Shown here: positions 19,773-34,969 of the stretch, in pieces
Numbering within the stretch: the first letter of the stretch is position 1
Layout: each line of letters starts with the position of its first letter
Assembly (NCBI RefSeq): GCF_018691265.1
Contig: NW_024881282.1
Location: 25,942,899-26,006,898, forward strand
Origin: Tyto alba
Lineage: Eukaryota > Chordata > Aves > Strigiformes > Tytonidae
Reading direction: 5' to 3'
DNA length: 64,000 nucleotides
Program-made: the position numbers and the translations under genes
Notes under the pieces: model-generated
Database searches by the model: none
Seen by the model: only the letters and a program-made list of their open reading frames with translations
Told to the model about the DNA's origin: nothing

Positions 19773-22700
19773 AAGCTGGGTAACGCTTGTAGGTTAACAT
19801 TTGAATAGGATGAAACACAGTGTGCCTTTAAAATACCCAATTCATCCAACACAGGCGTTGGTGCAGAAATGTATTTTTGGCCCAAATATCTAGTCTCCTG
19901 TCAAGCAGAACTTCCATATTAATTTCATTGTGTTCTAGCGATAGTATTGAATTAGCTTCCTGACAAAGGACAGTTCTGTTTTGTCCATATTTTAACGAGA
20001 TGCTCCCACCAAAATGCTTTCCCTAATCTGCTCTAAAGCCTTTACAAGGAGGGTGAGGTTATTCAAAGAAATGAGTGAAAGATTATGCTTTCAAAATCTC
20101 TATTAAAACTGTATTTTTCATGTACTTTCGCATATTCAGGATTATTTCTATAACACCCAAAAGGTACAGAATCTTTTAACAGTCTTAAATATAAGCAACC
20201 TACTTGCTAAAAACACTTATTCATTGTTCCTAAAAATATCCTAGCTATAACTGTAATATAAACACGTCAACCAGCTTATTATTTAAGGAAGTAGGGGAGA
20301 GATCTGTTCAGGAAAAACTTGATACTTAGATTAAAATGTATTGATATTACCACCACCACTCTGAACTTTTTTGCCTGAACTGGTGGAACACTGTAATTGT
20401 AGAGCACGATATTTTATATAGGGGAGAACCGAGTCTCTTATTAAGAGCAGCAAATCGCTCTGGTTGTTCTCTTACTTGGGTGTGAAAATTTAACCTAGAT
20501 CACCTCCTGCCCTACTTCCTACTTTTCCCCACCATTTTTTCACCCCAGCTCTAGGACAGAATGTACAGAACTGGATCCTTCGCGGCACAGTGCCAGTGTC
20601 ATTGAAATGAGAAAGATCACAGAAATAACGCACAGTCCTGTAATTTCATAAATCTCCAATACGACTGTTGAAAGAGAAATACTAGCTGCTTATGGAAGTA
20701 TCTGTTTATCTTAAAAGAATATTACTATTGACTTTTCTTAATAGTAGAAATAGATTTTGCTTTTCAGGCACATTATAGTTTATAATACATTAATGCCACT
20801 GGAAAGAAGAAAAAAGATTATAGTGTATCTGTTAGGGTAGTGACAATGTTTTCTCTTAAGCCTCCTTAGTTTTAGATGAGGCGAAAGAGATATGTTTATT
20901 ATTTCACATTTCTGAATCTTCTTTATTTACAGTTTCAGTTGATACAGAATCTTTTTTTCTTTTTGTCAACACTGGGTTTAGTGGTGTGGACTTAGTTATG
21001 TGACTTACTCAAAATACATGTCAGGAATTGACCGTAAAAATATTCTTTATTACTTTTTATTAGTGGTAGTTTTAAAGTTATGCAGTCTGTACAGGCCTAC
21101 TAAGAGAGAGGTTACTGTGATCAACATGATTCTGTCTTATTTTCAGTGAATGTTTTACCATCTGTATTTCTTGCTTTCTTCTGCAAAATATTTCCAGTAA
21201 CGAACTGGCTAATTTTGGCTTCAATTTTTAAAAATAACCTTATCAAAAGGAACAATTAACAAGTGCAGAACTCTTATTAGCCAGAGCTCTTACTGCTCTG
21301 AAGCACAACAAAGTATACGGCATATGCTAGGTTGTGCCGTAATGCTTGCAATTTTCAGCTACACTTCAAGAGATTGCTGCTTTAAGTAGGTAAAAAATGA
21401 CAGCAAGTATGTTGGACAGTAGTTTCTTCATGATATTCTGTGAGTACATTCATTATGTATTATTAGTCCTTAACTGTAAAGATGAAATAATATAACCATT
21501 TATCTTGGCAAGCCCATTATTTGTAATTTGTACCTTACAAAATTGTGTGGATCTGCGTGGCTGTTTTCTTTGACATGTACTATTCAGATTTTTGACATAA
21601 GGGATGAGAAAAAACTTTGCAGGTTAAATTTATAACTACCCTAATCCACTCTTGGTAGGCGAACTGTGTAACTCGATGGGGTGAAAGAAGTCCTCTCTCT
21701 CTCACCCCCCAAAATTCAGTTCTTCATTTGTTTTGTTCACCACGCTGCATTAACACAGTTTTCCCTTGTGTGCATCTGCCAGTGTACAATTTAGCCACGG
21801 GCATCTGTAGACCTTGTGGTGATCAGTATTGCAGGCAAAAGCCATATGTGTTTAAATAAAAAAAAAATCTCTTTATTTCATTTGCTGTTTTAACTGGATG
21901 GATAACTTTTGTGCCTCAAGACAGAGGAAGAGAAAATACAGAAATAATTAATTGCCTCTATTCTTGAGGCAGTTTCATTTTCCCTCTCCAATATGGAATG
22001 CTTGTCAGCTTCCCTGATAAATGACTGCATGTATTTGCATAGATTTTACATTAACACAAAAATTAGTTTTATTTGTGAAAAACTAGTTTACATAATAATG
22101 CAAAATCTAGAATTATGGATTACATTTCCAAATTTGAGGGACTGTGGAGAGCTAAGCTTTTCTTCTTTGCTTTTATTTAAAATTCTGTCTGTTTGTTTGT
22201 TTTTAATGCCAAGGCATATTAGTTTTTAGATTCGTATTTTGTTTCTATAAAACTAACCAAATCAGGGTCTCTTAATGCTTATAAACCACTTCTCCAGTCT
22301 TTCGTAGATTGAATAATCGATAGTAGTACGAAGACGACTTCTTTCATAGACTTTTACACATTCCGTTTATTAAATACACTCTTAAATGTGACTACATTTG
22401 CAGAATCTCGTGGAACCGTTTTGAAAAAAAAAAAAAAATTGCTGCAGACTTAACTGTTAAATACACTCTAAGAATATACTTGAAGTTTCTAATACTGCTA
22501 TTAAAATAATGCTCCATCAGGTATTCTTTCAAAGCATTAATGTGCTGCATTAGCTTCTATGCCAGTGTAGGACTATTCTTTTTCCTATATCTAATAACCT
22601 GTCCGGTTTAAGTAATTAGGCATTTCTAGCTTGAAGTGACAGTATAATACCTCTAGTTAAAAACTGTGTTTTATTAACTATTTGTCATGTCCATAAATAA

Positions 22701-25700
22701 AATCTACAAATCAATCCGTCTGAAATATCTTTGAAGAAAAATATACTGCCCTAATTTTGAGCCAATTGTAGTTATTTTCAAGTGACATGAATTGGATGTT
22801 TGCTTATATAATAAACCTGATGTCGTGTTGTCTAGAGGCAACTGCTAATTGTGTATCAGCCCGTTCTCCATGCCAAAGAAAATACAGGTACATACACTGC
22901 TGTTATTTCTTGCTATATAACAAAAAGAAAATACTGCTCCTTATGAAGCATGCTATACTTAATGGCAACTTAAGGTAAAAGAGTGCCTTTGCCACTTCTT
23001 GAATCTGGGACACCCTAGGTGCCAGCTGTCACTGCTCAGCTAATGATGACAAATGCCCCTCTCTATGCAGATTGCAGAGCTTGCAGGCTGCTGTGAAAGG
23101 CAGCCAGATTACCTTTCTTCAGATAGTAACTTAACCTTTTAAACTCAAGTGTCAGAATGAAATTATTAGCTGGGATACTTTCAGTATCTGTTTCTTTAAA
23201 AAAGAAAAAAAAGAAAAGAAGGCGGCAGTGACTTCAAATAATACCACAGCAGCTTGTATTCACAAATTGTTCATGCTTCTCTGATGGTTTAAAAATAGGA
23301 AATTGCTGCCACTGTGCCTGTGAGCACTATATGGATTTGCTGGCGTTGAATGCATGAATACTGAAGCTGACCTCTCAGTTGCACTACATGGAAATGGGGC
23401 CAAGCGGGCCACATTCTGTCCTTGCTTACATTCACACAACGCTACTGATGCACACATCTGACAGATCACAGGTTAACTGATGCTATTTTATAATAGACCT
23501 TAACTGATCTTACGTACTGTGGCTATACTTGGTGCTCTTCATGACAGTTCATGTTACCATTCCAAGGCTATGAACCTCAGTTAGAGTCCATTGTATCAAA
23601 AATAACTGGGTATTTATTTCGTGGGTATGAGCGATTTCACAGAACTCAGTATCATGTGGTTAATGTTAAGTTGCTAATTTAAACATATTCTTCAGTCGGA
23701 GTTCTGGAGCTCCTTTCTGGATTTTCTTGGAAGTAGCTAACAGATGTGAGGATATTACATAGTTCTTTAACATTGCATCAGAAACGTAACACAGTATAAG
23801 CACCATATATGCCACCTAAAGGTGTAGGGTGCTTTTTGGGTGTCTACACGTACAAGTGCCTGTATTTTTATGAGGGTCTATTTGTATGTGTTTATACACT
23901 TTACTATAGAAGTAAATAGACACATGGGCATTCAGATCGATATGTGTACACATGCACTAGTCCACACGTGTAACCTCCAAACAATATCTATTTCCACGTT
24001 TATATTAAAATACCGACATATATGAACATGTTTAACTTGCACATTATATTTGCCATTAAATCAGTCTGTACAGTGGACTGTACGCGAATATCAGTTTCCC
24101 TTTGTGTAAATCACATTTTTATTACAGTAAACAAGTACTCACCCCTAATATTTTCACATGATCAAATCTCCATAGCAGTACTCTTTTGGAAATATGATGT
24201 ATGAAAGGGAGATGCTGGTTAATATTATATTAGAAATGTTTCCTTTTAAAGTTTGGGGAAGAGTATTTGGTTTTGCCTGTGTATAACTATGTAAAATTTA
24301 ACATCCTGTTTTGTTTTGTTTTGTTTTTTCTTTAAGTCATTATGTTCGAAGTATTTAAAACTATACATGTTTCATTATTTCAAGCAAGTGTAGCACAATC
24401 TGGGAAATAAAAAAGACAAAGATCTAGTGTTTCATACTCAGCCTTCTCAGCTTGTTGGTTGAATAGGCATCAAATGAAGTCCAATGCCTATACAAAAGAA
24501 ATGTTCCTTGTTTGGATTTGCCCCATCTGTGTCATCTGGTGGCTTATGCAATAGGAGGTGTTATCACATGAATCCAAATGCACAAGCCAGTTGTTTTATG
24601 GACTCTTTCTGTGCTTGGAGGAGTTTATAAGTTGCCCACTCTATTGTGTGTCACTCCCAGATGACACGTGTGCATTCTGCTGAGCATATTTTGGGGGTAA
24701 TTATAACTAATGAAGCCTGGTACACAGCTTGTTCGCAGAGTGATTTATTCTGCTCCTGTCTGATTCCTGAGAGTTCTGTAAAATGGTTATATTGTGCCTT
24801 CCACTTTGGACATGTATGGGAGCATGTGGTATTGAGTCCATCTGAGAAAATTTGCTATTCAGTGTACCACAGACTAATTACAAAGATATTGGCTGGGTAC
24901 ATCTGTTTAAAAATATAGGGACAAACTGAAATTATAAATGGGATCTGTAACTTTAGGGATATTGACTTTAGTATGGCTCTTGTTTAGTCATTTACTCTTC
25001 CCAGACTTGCAGTAACCCACTTACGTGTACTGGTATTAAATGGCTTAGAGTTCCTCTGAACCCCATAAGTTCAGGCTAGGTTCCCCTTACACCTTTTAGC
25101 AAAGGAGATTTTATTGTAAAATTTGAGTTCTGATAATGGATGGTATTTTAGAAGTTGAGAAGGAAATACCTTGTAGCTTTGCAGGTTTCAGAAAGCAACA
25201 AAAAAAATCATTACTGAAGCCTGGGTGTCAACCTTTATTTAACCTTAGGTGTACCATTCTCACCCTAATTTGTCTTGATTTACCAGCCTCTCAGACAAGT
25301 AAATCCACTGACATTAGTGGGCCTCATCCTCTATACCAGAAGTAATCATACATTTGTTTGCCTGGATGGTTTTAAAAATCTTTTCTTCCAAGATGCTAAC
25401 ATACCTCTTAAGTCATAGGGAGCACAGGAGCTGCAGGATTTGTCACTTTATCTATCAGATTCACAGATACCCAAACAGTTTTTACAACTATCTCAGCATC
25501 AGTGTTCAGCAATGATAGTCTTCAATTATATCTGTCTTCAGTTGTATCAGCTTCTCCCATCTTCATCCTCTAACTCTGTATCCAGTTTTGAAATACTTTT
25601 ACATATTTTTTTTTTTCTCAGTGCTTAAACAAAATTTTCTTTCACAATAAAAAAAAGAGTTTAAAAGTTATAGTACTGCTTGTAGGAATGGGAGAAGAGA

Positions 25701-28700
25701 GATAAATACTTTTTTTTGGTACACATTTCATAAAAAGCATTTTGTAAGGTTGGAAAACAAATACTTAGAAAATACAGTTCGCATCCTTTCTACTAGCTGC
25801 ATGAGTAGAAAAATAGTTTTACTGAGAATGAATTATTGGTTCAATCTGGTTCTATGAAACATCCTGGGATGTGCTCAAGACAACATTAGCAGCATGATGA
25901 GTAAGAATATACCGCTAGTTCTCAGAAGTGAATCGTGTAAGATAACATTCCTCAGCTATAATATTAAGCAAGAGGATGTGGTCACAAGCAGATCTGAAGT
26001 TTGCCCGTACCCTAATATGTCCCAGTACTGAAGTTTATAGTATCAATAGCATTTTTCAAAATCAGTACTTTCACTGGGGAAGAAAAGGAAACAAAACAAA
26101 ATTTCATAACCGTGAAGATAAAAGTGGACAGACGGTCCGCTGGTGACTTCCTTGTTGCTGCTGAATTTGCACGGAGCATGTTGTCCTAGGAAGAGTTCGC
26201 AGCGTTATATACCCAAGATGATAAGCGTCAGAAGGTAAGAGTGTTGGAGAAAAGCTGTTTGTATACATTGGGTGTGAATATACCTGGATAAAAAGTGTGT
26301 GGAGAAACATACTATTTGAAAACTGGCTGGTTTGTTGAAAGCAATTGTTTCAGGATGTAGCAGTTACACTTGAGTTGTTTTAAATAAACAGAATTTGCTT
26401 TTGGACTCTGACAGTAAGGATGTTTAGCTTTATGCTTTGTTCTGGATTTCCTCCATATATAAAAGCTTGTTCTGAGGACAATTTTTACACAATGATTTAT
26501 GGCAATATGAAATCTGACCTGGGTTTGGGTTCACTGATGATACAATTACGATAGGTTTTGGCTTTTGGGATAACCTGCTTACTATGCCAAATATTACAAG
26601 AGGCTTGCTAAATTGGTAACACATACTTATTATTGAAATCCTTAGTTAGGTTACACCTCACAGATGAAAACCAGAATTTTGAACATTTTGTAAGGTTTTC
26701 TGGGTTTTTGTTTGTTCTGTCTTAAAGGACTGCATCAAACTACAATGACTGGTATATTAGAAAATGCCTGAAAATGAGCAGTTGTTTTCCTTGGAGAAAG
26801 TTTGCCACACATTTAAAGAATAGTTAGCTGGAATTAAGTTATTGTGCTTATTAAAATATCCCAGTTGTCAGGTGTAGTTTTGTAATCTACTCATGAGTAA
26901 TCTACTCATGTTTAGTCAGAGTACATCTGTTCTCTATAATTTTAAACATTTCATAAAATATTTAAGATTAATGGTCCAAGTCAAGCACCAGCTAAAACGC
27001 TGACACTAATTACATCAGATGTAGTTGGGTCAGTGAAGCTTACATGTCATTCTTTTCCACTGACCAAACTTTTGTTTGCATGAACTCATGTCTCATGTTA
27101 GTCAGCCTCTGCAAGAGTTTGCATCAGAGCAGAGCATGGCTTTCAGAGATCTGTAGTTTCACCCTCTGTGCTACTTTCTTCTCTTCAGTAAGATGCACTG
27201 ATTTTATTAATTTTCCATTCCTTTGTTACTTTACATGTATTTTTGTGACAGGAATGACTATTTAAGTCACCTTGAACCTAGAAGCTTATTTATGCTATGC
27301 CACACTAGGGCCAGTGCATGTGATTTGCTTATCAGTTATGGGTAGGCAAAAATAAATTTTCATATTAGTATCTAGAAAAATAGTAGTAAAATAATACTCA
27401 TAACATACAATGATAACTATTTAGCAGAAATTGAAATGAAGAAGCTGAGTTGTTTTTTGGGCGGTAAATTCTTATTTGTTAAGATCACAAGTGTTAGCAG
27501 CAGGATTTCCTTTATGGTGGTAAGCCATGCCCTTCCATTTTCACTGGTAGTCTCCCAGATTTATGGGGCCAGGCTGCCCAGTTGGACTGTCTGTTTTCTA
27601 GGAATTGTGAAACAGTGTTGATGGAAGAGTGTTTGCCATATTCCATATGTGCCAATCAGTCACACAGTGGACATGTTGGACTGGTTGTAAAGCAAATGTT
27701 TAGTGAATGCATAAGGAGTTTGAACTCCAACCTCACACTGACCGTGTGGTACTGTATGTGATGATCAGTTGTGCAGGCAAAATGATAGTGATTCAATCAA
27801 ACCCCCAGTTTTTATATCAATTTAGTTAAGTTTATGCAGCTTTGTGGAATAGAAGTTATAAATCACGAAAAACATAACAACCAAAAAATATACTGTGCTT
27901 GGGATAGGAAAAAAAAAAAAAAAAGTGACTGAATGGACTGAAGATCAGGGCAAAAAGATCAAAGAGAATGAATTTGAAATGGAAGACATTAAAACTTTTC
28001 AGGAAAAATTAATTTGAAAACTTGCAGTAAAATTCATTTCATTGAAGGGAGTGGAGTAAAAAAACGATATAAAGAACCAAAGGGGAAAATCAGAGGACAA
28101 ATTATGAAGGAAGAAGTTTGCTTAAAGGAGTTTGAATTAAAGTGGAAACATGTAGGGTTTTCTTCATATAATTGCTACACTAGGCAGAAATCCCAACTTT
28201 GAGAAATCTCTACCAGTTCACCTAAGAACTGTTTCCCACATGGAAGATGTCAACATTTCCCCAGCTTAGTCTTGGTTATGCTTTAACTGATCCATCCTCA
28301 ATGTAGTTGCTGCTTTTGTGGAAAGAAGTCATTGCTCTGTGAAAGTGAATAAGGTAGTTCTCCAAGAGCTGCTTTCCAGAGCCCCAGGGATTGAAAACAG
28401 CAGCTTTTTCAGCATCCTTCACTGACAAAGAGGTTAACCTGTCCAGAGACTTATGTAATCTATACAGTAAAGGAAAGATTTATTAGGATGGGAAACAGGA
28501 TATGTTTGAGAAGAGGGAGACAACAGAGATATTCCAGAAGTTGGGAGGGAACATGTATAATGAAGTCCATCGCACATCTTTAAAAGCATAGATAATTATA
28601 TTGACACCTTGACTGGTATTTTTTTACCTTCTAAATTGAGTCCTAATGAGTAGGACTGAACGAGACCTTTTTGGATGCACAAACCGCTGAACTTGCTTGC

Positions 28701-28770
28701 ATTGCGTGGTACTGTATGCTCATAAATTAATGCTACTAAACATGGGACTTATGAGGCCTTTATTCACAAG
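19773..28770 (+). other. NBEA: NBEA intron without genes
   Basis: AT-rich. Small items seen: a 15-bp tandem duplication at 26881-26910 (taatctactcatgag repeated); a GTTTT-like run near 24309-24330; a possible decayed old repeat at 23380-23460 around ggccacattctgtccttgcttac; and another at about 25255-25335 around ccactgacattagtgggcctc. The open frames of at most 90 codons look random. Confidence 0.5.
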
Positions 28771-28779
28771 CCTACATTA

Positions 28780-28905
28780 TTTGTTATTGGTCTTGTTTAA
28801 TATTTATAGAGTGACACACATTTCCATGTTGCTTTAGAGAAACAAAGATTATGTGATCCTGGCCTCATTTTACAGTCTAATTTTGTCAAATGCAAGAAAT
28901 TGTGG
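28780..28905. repeat. Possible ancient SINE fragment
   Basis: The stretch atttatagagtgacac ... gatcctggcctc ... ttacagtctaattttg resembles the region found in old tRNA-derived SINEs (ccctgcctc...cttacaatctaa) in amniotes. It is strongly diverged. A similar weak MIR-like stretch is at 50790-50840 (cactgagttcacatct...). The identification is from memory. Confidence 0.25.
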
Positions 28906-31110
28906 AAAAAAAATAGATGTAGTGGAAAAGGTAAAAAGGTTGTAATAAATAATGCTTGCTACTATATTATGTAGGAAGCTTGTATATCTGTTTTTTTTTA
29001 AAAAAGCCAGTATAAAGTGGAATTTCTAAAAGGACAGTAATTTAGGGAAGAAGTTCTGTCTAAGGGTTAGGACTGGGAAAAGCAACAGTTGAAAGGCAAA
29101 GGTAGAAGGTGTGAGAATTTGATTTTGATTTTCATTTGATGTGAGTTTGTTCAGGTTGGTTGAGGCTGCTGAGAATTTGTTCAGGGGTGTTTGAACGAGG
29201 TGCAGTGGCTACTGCAGGTAGGAGTATTTCACCGTCCTTGTTCCCAGGTGGATTAGTTGAAGACCAAATGGCAGGCAAGGTGCCTGCTAGGTGAGCTAAC
29301 TGATCCAAACACCAGTGTTGTCAAGGTTTCCCAGAAATGCACAGTTCAGTGCATGAACACAAAACGTTCAGCTGCAAAATTTAAGTGTGGATAGGAACGT
29401 AGGCTCGATTTCCTGCCCAAGAAAACCCAACAAAAAAATCTTGGCACTCTGGGGCAGGAGAATGATGACATTAGTGTAACACGATAATATGTTATTTTTT
29501 AGACATAGCTGCAGTAATGCATCACGTCACGTTGTTGCAATATCGGGCCTGTAACGTTACTCTCTTGCTCCTTCTGACGTTCCTAGTGCTAGCACGGCTC
29601 TTCAGCTTTGGGAGGTGGGGTGCTACGTGCCCGAGTCTTTCTTCTGTGTATCTTTGTGGACTCATTTGTAAAAATTGCCATTTTAACCAAATACTACCAT
29701 TTTAGTGTTGTGTTTCATTGATACTAGGTTATACATCAGAAATATCACTCATATTTTGTCAAGTGTTGAATGAAAGAATGATTCATCTTTTTAGTCATAT
29801 AAGCTGCAAAAGTGTTCAGAGCACTTCATAAATATTAGGGCAATATCCTGTCTAGAATACCTCTGTTAATACAGAAGCACAGAATCAATTATTTATAGTT
29901 CTAGATTGGTTAAAAAAAAAAGTGTTCTTAAGTATGAATTTGTGCCTTTACCAGGAAAAAGTATAATCTTTGAGTGGAAGGCCTAAATATCTAATTATAA
30001 TAATCAGACATAAGTCCCTGCAAAGATTGAAGTATAGAATATCTGTACGAGTGGATGAAATTCTGGCATAAAAGCTGACCGGTTTTATGGCTTTTGTGTG
30101 ACCTTCATGGTAATAGTATATTGCATGTTGAGGTGGTCAGTCTTACACGACCACAGTTTGTTCTGTTTGGGGTCTTCTGCTTCGCTGACTGGTAGTAAAA
30201 ACATGCAAACTTTTTTTTTTTTTTTATATATATGCAAGAAGCAAGTAAGTTGCAGTGGCCATAATTCCTGTTATTAACCATTGTTCATTTATTAATGTTA
30301 ATCATTAGGTGGTTGTTATCTGGCTAAAAAGGCACGTAAAGAAAATAGTTTTGTGATAAGAAAGTAGCTTTGTTGCAAATAAGGGACACTGGATGTAATG
30401 CTCTGCACAGTACGTTTTACAGAAGCACATAGGATCTGTTTACCTGGTTGAAATTCAAATTGTTTTATTATGGTGTCAATTCTTGGGTTTTGGCAGCACT
30501 TCTAAAGTGTCTATACACAAAAGGACTACCACAGTGAATGAATGCTAGTGTTGACACCACCTAACAAGTAGGGATTATGTGTTTACAGAAGAAGTAATAT
30601 GATAGGTCAAGTATAAGAGGCACTTCTCAAGAGCACTTCACCACATAATGAGTGACTGACTAGAAAGTGCGGAGCTGCCACTCTTTGGCTTCGTTTCGGT
30701 GTTGATGCCTGCCTCTCTCCTCCAAAGCCCTCTTGATCATGTTCAGCTGCTCTGTTCTCATGTGGTGAATAATAGTAGAGTAAAGCTGCTTTTCTGTCTC
30801 ATTTTTCTTGCTAATTTACACATTCAAGCCATTTTTTGTTTGCTATCCTTATTTGCTATTCCCTTTTGTCAAGGCACTGTTCTCTTTTTTGCCTCAGGCC
30901 TAGGAACTAATTTGAGCTTCTATAATTACTTCATGTTTTACACCTGTCTGCATATCATGCACCCCTTGTCTCTGTACTTAAGCTGTATATTTCCTTGGAA
31001 GAAAAAAAGGAAAAAAAAAAAAAAAAAAAAAAAAAGAAAGGCTAGTTTTCATATACAAGGAATCCCCAAGTTTCTCCTCTCAGTCTTCCTACAGGAGAAA
31101 CACAATTAAA
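28906..31110 (+). other. NBEA: NBEA intron without genes
   Basis: AT-rich. It contains T14 near 30210 and an A-rich tract with A24 near 31012-31035. The 136-codon open frame at 30699-31109 runs into that tract as poly-Lys and has no recognisable domain or splice context. No gene called. Confidence 0.5.
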
Positions 31111-31114
31111 CTGT

Positions 31115-31640
31115 TGAGATGTTCTCAGCAATGCAGCTGACCTTTTGGGTTCATGAAGGACAAATGAATGCTGTCTGTTCAGACAGTTTGTGTTAAGACA
31201 TTGTTGAGCAAAGAGCCCTGAGCTTTGTTCCTCTTGAATGAAGCAATGGTTGTAGTCATTTTAAAATCATTAAGAGCCTGAATGCATGGTATCATTCTAC
31301 AGTGTTTGCTCTACAGCTGCTCTTCTGCCTTAATAGCAGCTTATTAAATTTGGGTCAAGCGCACTCTGAAGAGTATCACAATGAAGAAACTGTTCAAAAA
31401 GTTACCTGTTTAAAAAAAAGGCAATTGATTAGATTTTTAACTTAAGTGACAGCTGCAATTCATTGCCTGTTCTTTGTGGTGTCCTGCAGCCAGAGTGGAA
31501 GCCTTTTGTAATTTGGTCTTCATTTTGTAAAAGCTTTCCTGAATAATCCAGGGTTGCTTTCCACTCTGAGACCGCCTCAATCCAATTAGGAGTTTAACAA
31601 GGGTCAAATTAAGGAGACTTTACACTTCATGTTTGCATCA
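31115..31640. promoter_or_regulatory. Candidate conserved non-coding element with dyads
   Basis: A block without repeats or coding. It contains a hairpin-like ctgtctgttcagacag (near 31168) and a longer dyad: cagagtggaagc at 31491-31502 against gctttccactctg at 31556-31568, matching with one bulged base. Homeodomain-type cores (ccaattagg, ttaattag-like) are present. Such dense small symmetry in a developmental locus suggests constraint; not tested. Confidence 0.25.
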
Positions 31641-34600
31641 TTAGCCATAAGACTGTTTTGTGTGTGCACGACTGTGTGTTGAGGGAGGAGGGGAGGCTGC
31701 AAGATGGGGCAGACACAAAGCTGTCATCCACCATGTGGTGCATCCTGTCGCTGAATGGAGGCACAGCAGGCTAGGAACAACATTTCCAGTTGTCTTTTGG
31801 GGCTGTCGTCATGTGGATTTCAGCTGGTACATAGTTGTTTGGAGGTTACAGGTGCTAGCTAGAGCCGAGGAAGAAGAGCGCGTTCTGCGCCTAGTCTTTT
31901 CTCTCCTGGTAGCCTATTGTTATCGGACAAATGACTGGGAAGAGATGAAGTTAGAAATCTCTTGAGCATTCATTATTTTTGATGAGATGACAACTACCCC
32001 CGTGCCTTGTTCTCACTAGTCATGCTGTTTCCTGTTATTTTTTGAAAACATAATTTTTCTGCATGTTAAGTGTACTGTACAATGTGAACTTTTTTTATAC
32101 AAGTAGTTTGTTAGCAGGCTTTCGATAATCAGATGTGCCTGTGGAAGACTACAAACATGCGGTGGTATTTTCTACAATAACAAGTAATCTTCTAAAAACA
32201 GCACCGGTTCTGCTTATGCAATTTTTGACTACGACTACATTTTCCTAATGAATTATTTATAGAAGTTGTTGAAAATTAAAGAGAAAACCATAAGACCCTC
32301 TTTTCTGTGTAAGATTGTTCTTAATGACAAGAAAAATTCTCCTGCTAATCAACGTTTAGATGTGTGGGATATTCCTGGAGAACTGTTGCAGTGTCTCTTT
32401 AGCAAATGCTTTGTGCTGCTACATACAAAGTAACGATTTATCTAAAAATAACACTTTCATTGTTCCTCCCCCCCTAAACCCATTAATAGGTACTTTAGTA
32501 TCATGTGAGTTTTCATAGTTTAATCCCTTTTCAAAAGCTTTTCAGAATAAAAGCTCTAAATGGTCCTCAGTATTAATTTGATGTGACTTCTGTACAATAT
32601 GGTTTGAAACTCTCAGAAGCACATTTTTACAGCTTACCCTTTTTCACTGGATCAGTGTGTGGAAAATACCAGCTAAATGTTTCATGGAGTCTCTGCTGTA
32701 AGCCTTTTTTGTTGTCTCGCAGATGCTATAGCTTTCTAGTGATTTTTATTTAGCACCATTATTATTAAATAATACTTAAACCAGATCAAAACCTCTGCAT
32801 ATATTATTGTTCACTGAATTTAAATTTTAGGAAATGCCACTTAAAACATAATTCTGAAAAAAGTTTTGACCTGTCTCTTGAATTTGATTTGAAGAGAATT
32901 TAGCTTCAACAGTAAACTGTGCATAATAAATGGTGATTGAGTTTAATGTAGTCTGTGTTTGAAGTCAATCAGATCTTTGTTTACATTTAGACAGGAATAG
33001 CTGGCTTTAGGGCTTTGGACACCCATAAATAATGACATTTTTTAAATGCTTAGCTCTCAGTGAAATATTAATATGATGTGTCTGATGGAAGTAACAAGAA
33101 ATAATTTAGAAGTTGTTCTGTCAACTTCTTTACCAAAATGGAAATGCATTTTCTGCTTGGATCGCAGTATGCACAGTGACCAGTGAAATAAAAATCTAGA
33201 CTATCCAATTTTTTTCATAATGTATGTCTCCTGTGGTGACTTTTTTTCCTCAAAAACACTGCCTAACTCTGGAATGAGCGAGTTACAGTAGTAACAAATG
33301 GTGAGGGGGAGCACATTTTGGTTTGATTTGTTTTTTCCTCAGTTACCCCAATTTTAAGGCTTTTGCATTAATTAGTACCACAAATGAATGAAGTGAATGT
33401 AAATTGTATGATATAAGCCTGTTTGAAGATGTTCAGGCTGTTCTGAGCTCTAGATATCCAAGAGGATTAGAATAATATGACATTCAGAATGTCACAGATT
33501 TTGGTTCTTTATTACTCTTTAGTCTAAAGAGAACCCAGTCAGTTGACTATAGAAGCATTTATTCCATGTATTGTTTGCCGTGCTCAGGTAAAGTAGGGTA
33601 TCATCAGATATTTTTATATTAAAGAAAGCTTCTGTCACTGATTTATAGTACTCTGTCTTTTTGAGTGACCGGTACGTGTATATGTTCAACACATACCAGT
33701 TTATTTTTTTTTTTAACCTGGCTGTCTTCAGGAAGGTATTTCATTTTATAATTTCAGCATCCTGCAGCCCGGAGAGATGCCCTTTACAAAATTATAACAA
33801 ACCGAAATGAAGAATCGTAGTGGTTATGAAATAACGCCTGTAACATAAAATATATTTTACAGTCTGATATTTTGTGATTGATAGGCTGAAAAGTGCTTTA
33901 TTATTTCTTCAAAATGAAACTAGTGAACCTTCCTATGCTGAGTAAAAGTCCACTTTACCTTCCTGCTAGATCCTTTTATTATAGTTTTTTTTCCACTTTA
34001 TATACTTTGGAGTATAGGTGGTTTGTAAGAAAACAGAACAGATTTCACAGCTGCAATACCACAGTTTGCAGGTTGAAGTAAAAGTGGGCTTATGATTGGT
34101 GAACATTACCAGTCATTAGTTCCTATTTATCTACCAGAAAACACAATGATAGAAAAAAAAAAAAAAAAATCCAGTTCTGTATTTCAGTAGGGTGTTTTAC
34201 AAATATACAAATGGACATTTGTATGTAAATTAGATACAACCTTTGAGCTCTTGGGAAGTTATCAGAGTGAACGTTAGTGTCACAAATCTTCTGCCCTCTC
34301 TACCAGGATTTATATAGCTGTAAGAGGAAGGACAGCAGCACAATTTGTGCACCTGTGCAAGTTCATGGGCGATCACCCAGTCACCATTTTGTGCCAGTGT
34401 CACAGATATCTGAAGCTGTGAATGGTAATCAGGCTGTTCAAGTAAAGCCCAAAAATTTCTGTCAGCTACAAAGGTTGGAATGTTTGATAAACAGATTCGG
34501 AACTTACATAATGTCAGGAGTTAAATATTTCTTCTCAATTACAGTAAGTCTGTACTGCATAAATTCTTAAAAGCAATGAAGCTTTAAAGGCTACTAATCC

Positions 34601-34960
34601 ACATTTTGAGATTTCCTGTATCGGTGTGTACATTTTCAGTACTATTTATTGATATACATATGTTCTTGTCATTTTAAAATTTGTATTTTCTTCTGTTTAT
34701 GTGTTGGCGTAAAACATAGTGTCTAACTGTATCAAAATAAGAAGTTGTTTGGATTCTTATTGTAACAAAGTCACCATATACCTTGTTTGTTTTGTTTTGT
34801 TTTTCTTTCTTACTTCTAACGTACAAACCCATTTACTAAACCTAGTTTTACTGTCAAAGCAACTTCAGTATAAAATTGATTACATAGTTATCCAGAGGAG
34901 GATCAGATGCCAGCTTTATTCCTTTTAGAAGGGCTATCTACACTTTTTGTGTATAAAGAA
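31641..34960 (+). other. NBEA: NBEA intron without genes
   Basis: AT-rich intron. A 101-codon open frame at 31660-31965 has no recognisable domain. A17 lies near 34153-34169. No gene or mobile element is supported. Confidence 0.5.
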
Positions 34961-34969
34961 TTTAGTTCT

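Noticed and set aside
31660..31965. 101-codon frame with Trp-rich peptide
   Set aside because: Unrecognised, no splice context, no similarity to the host gene.
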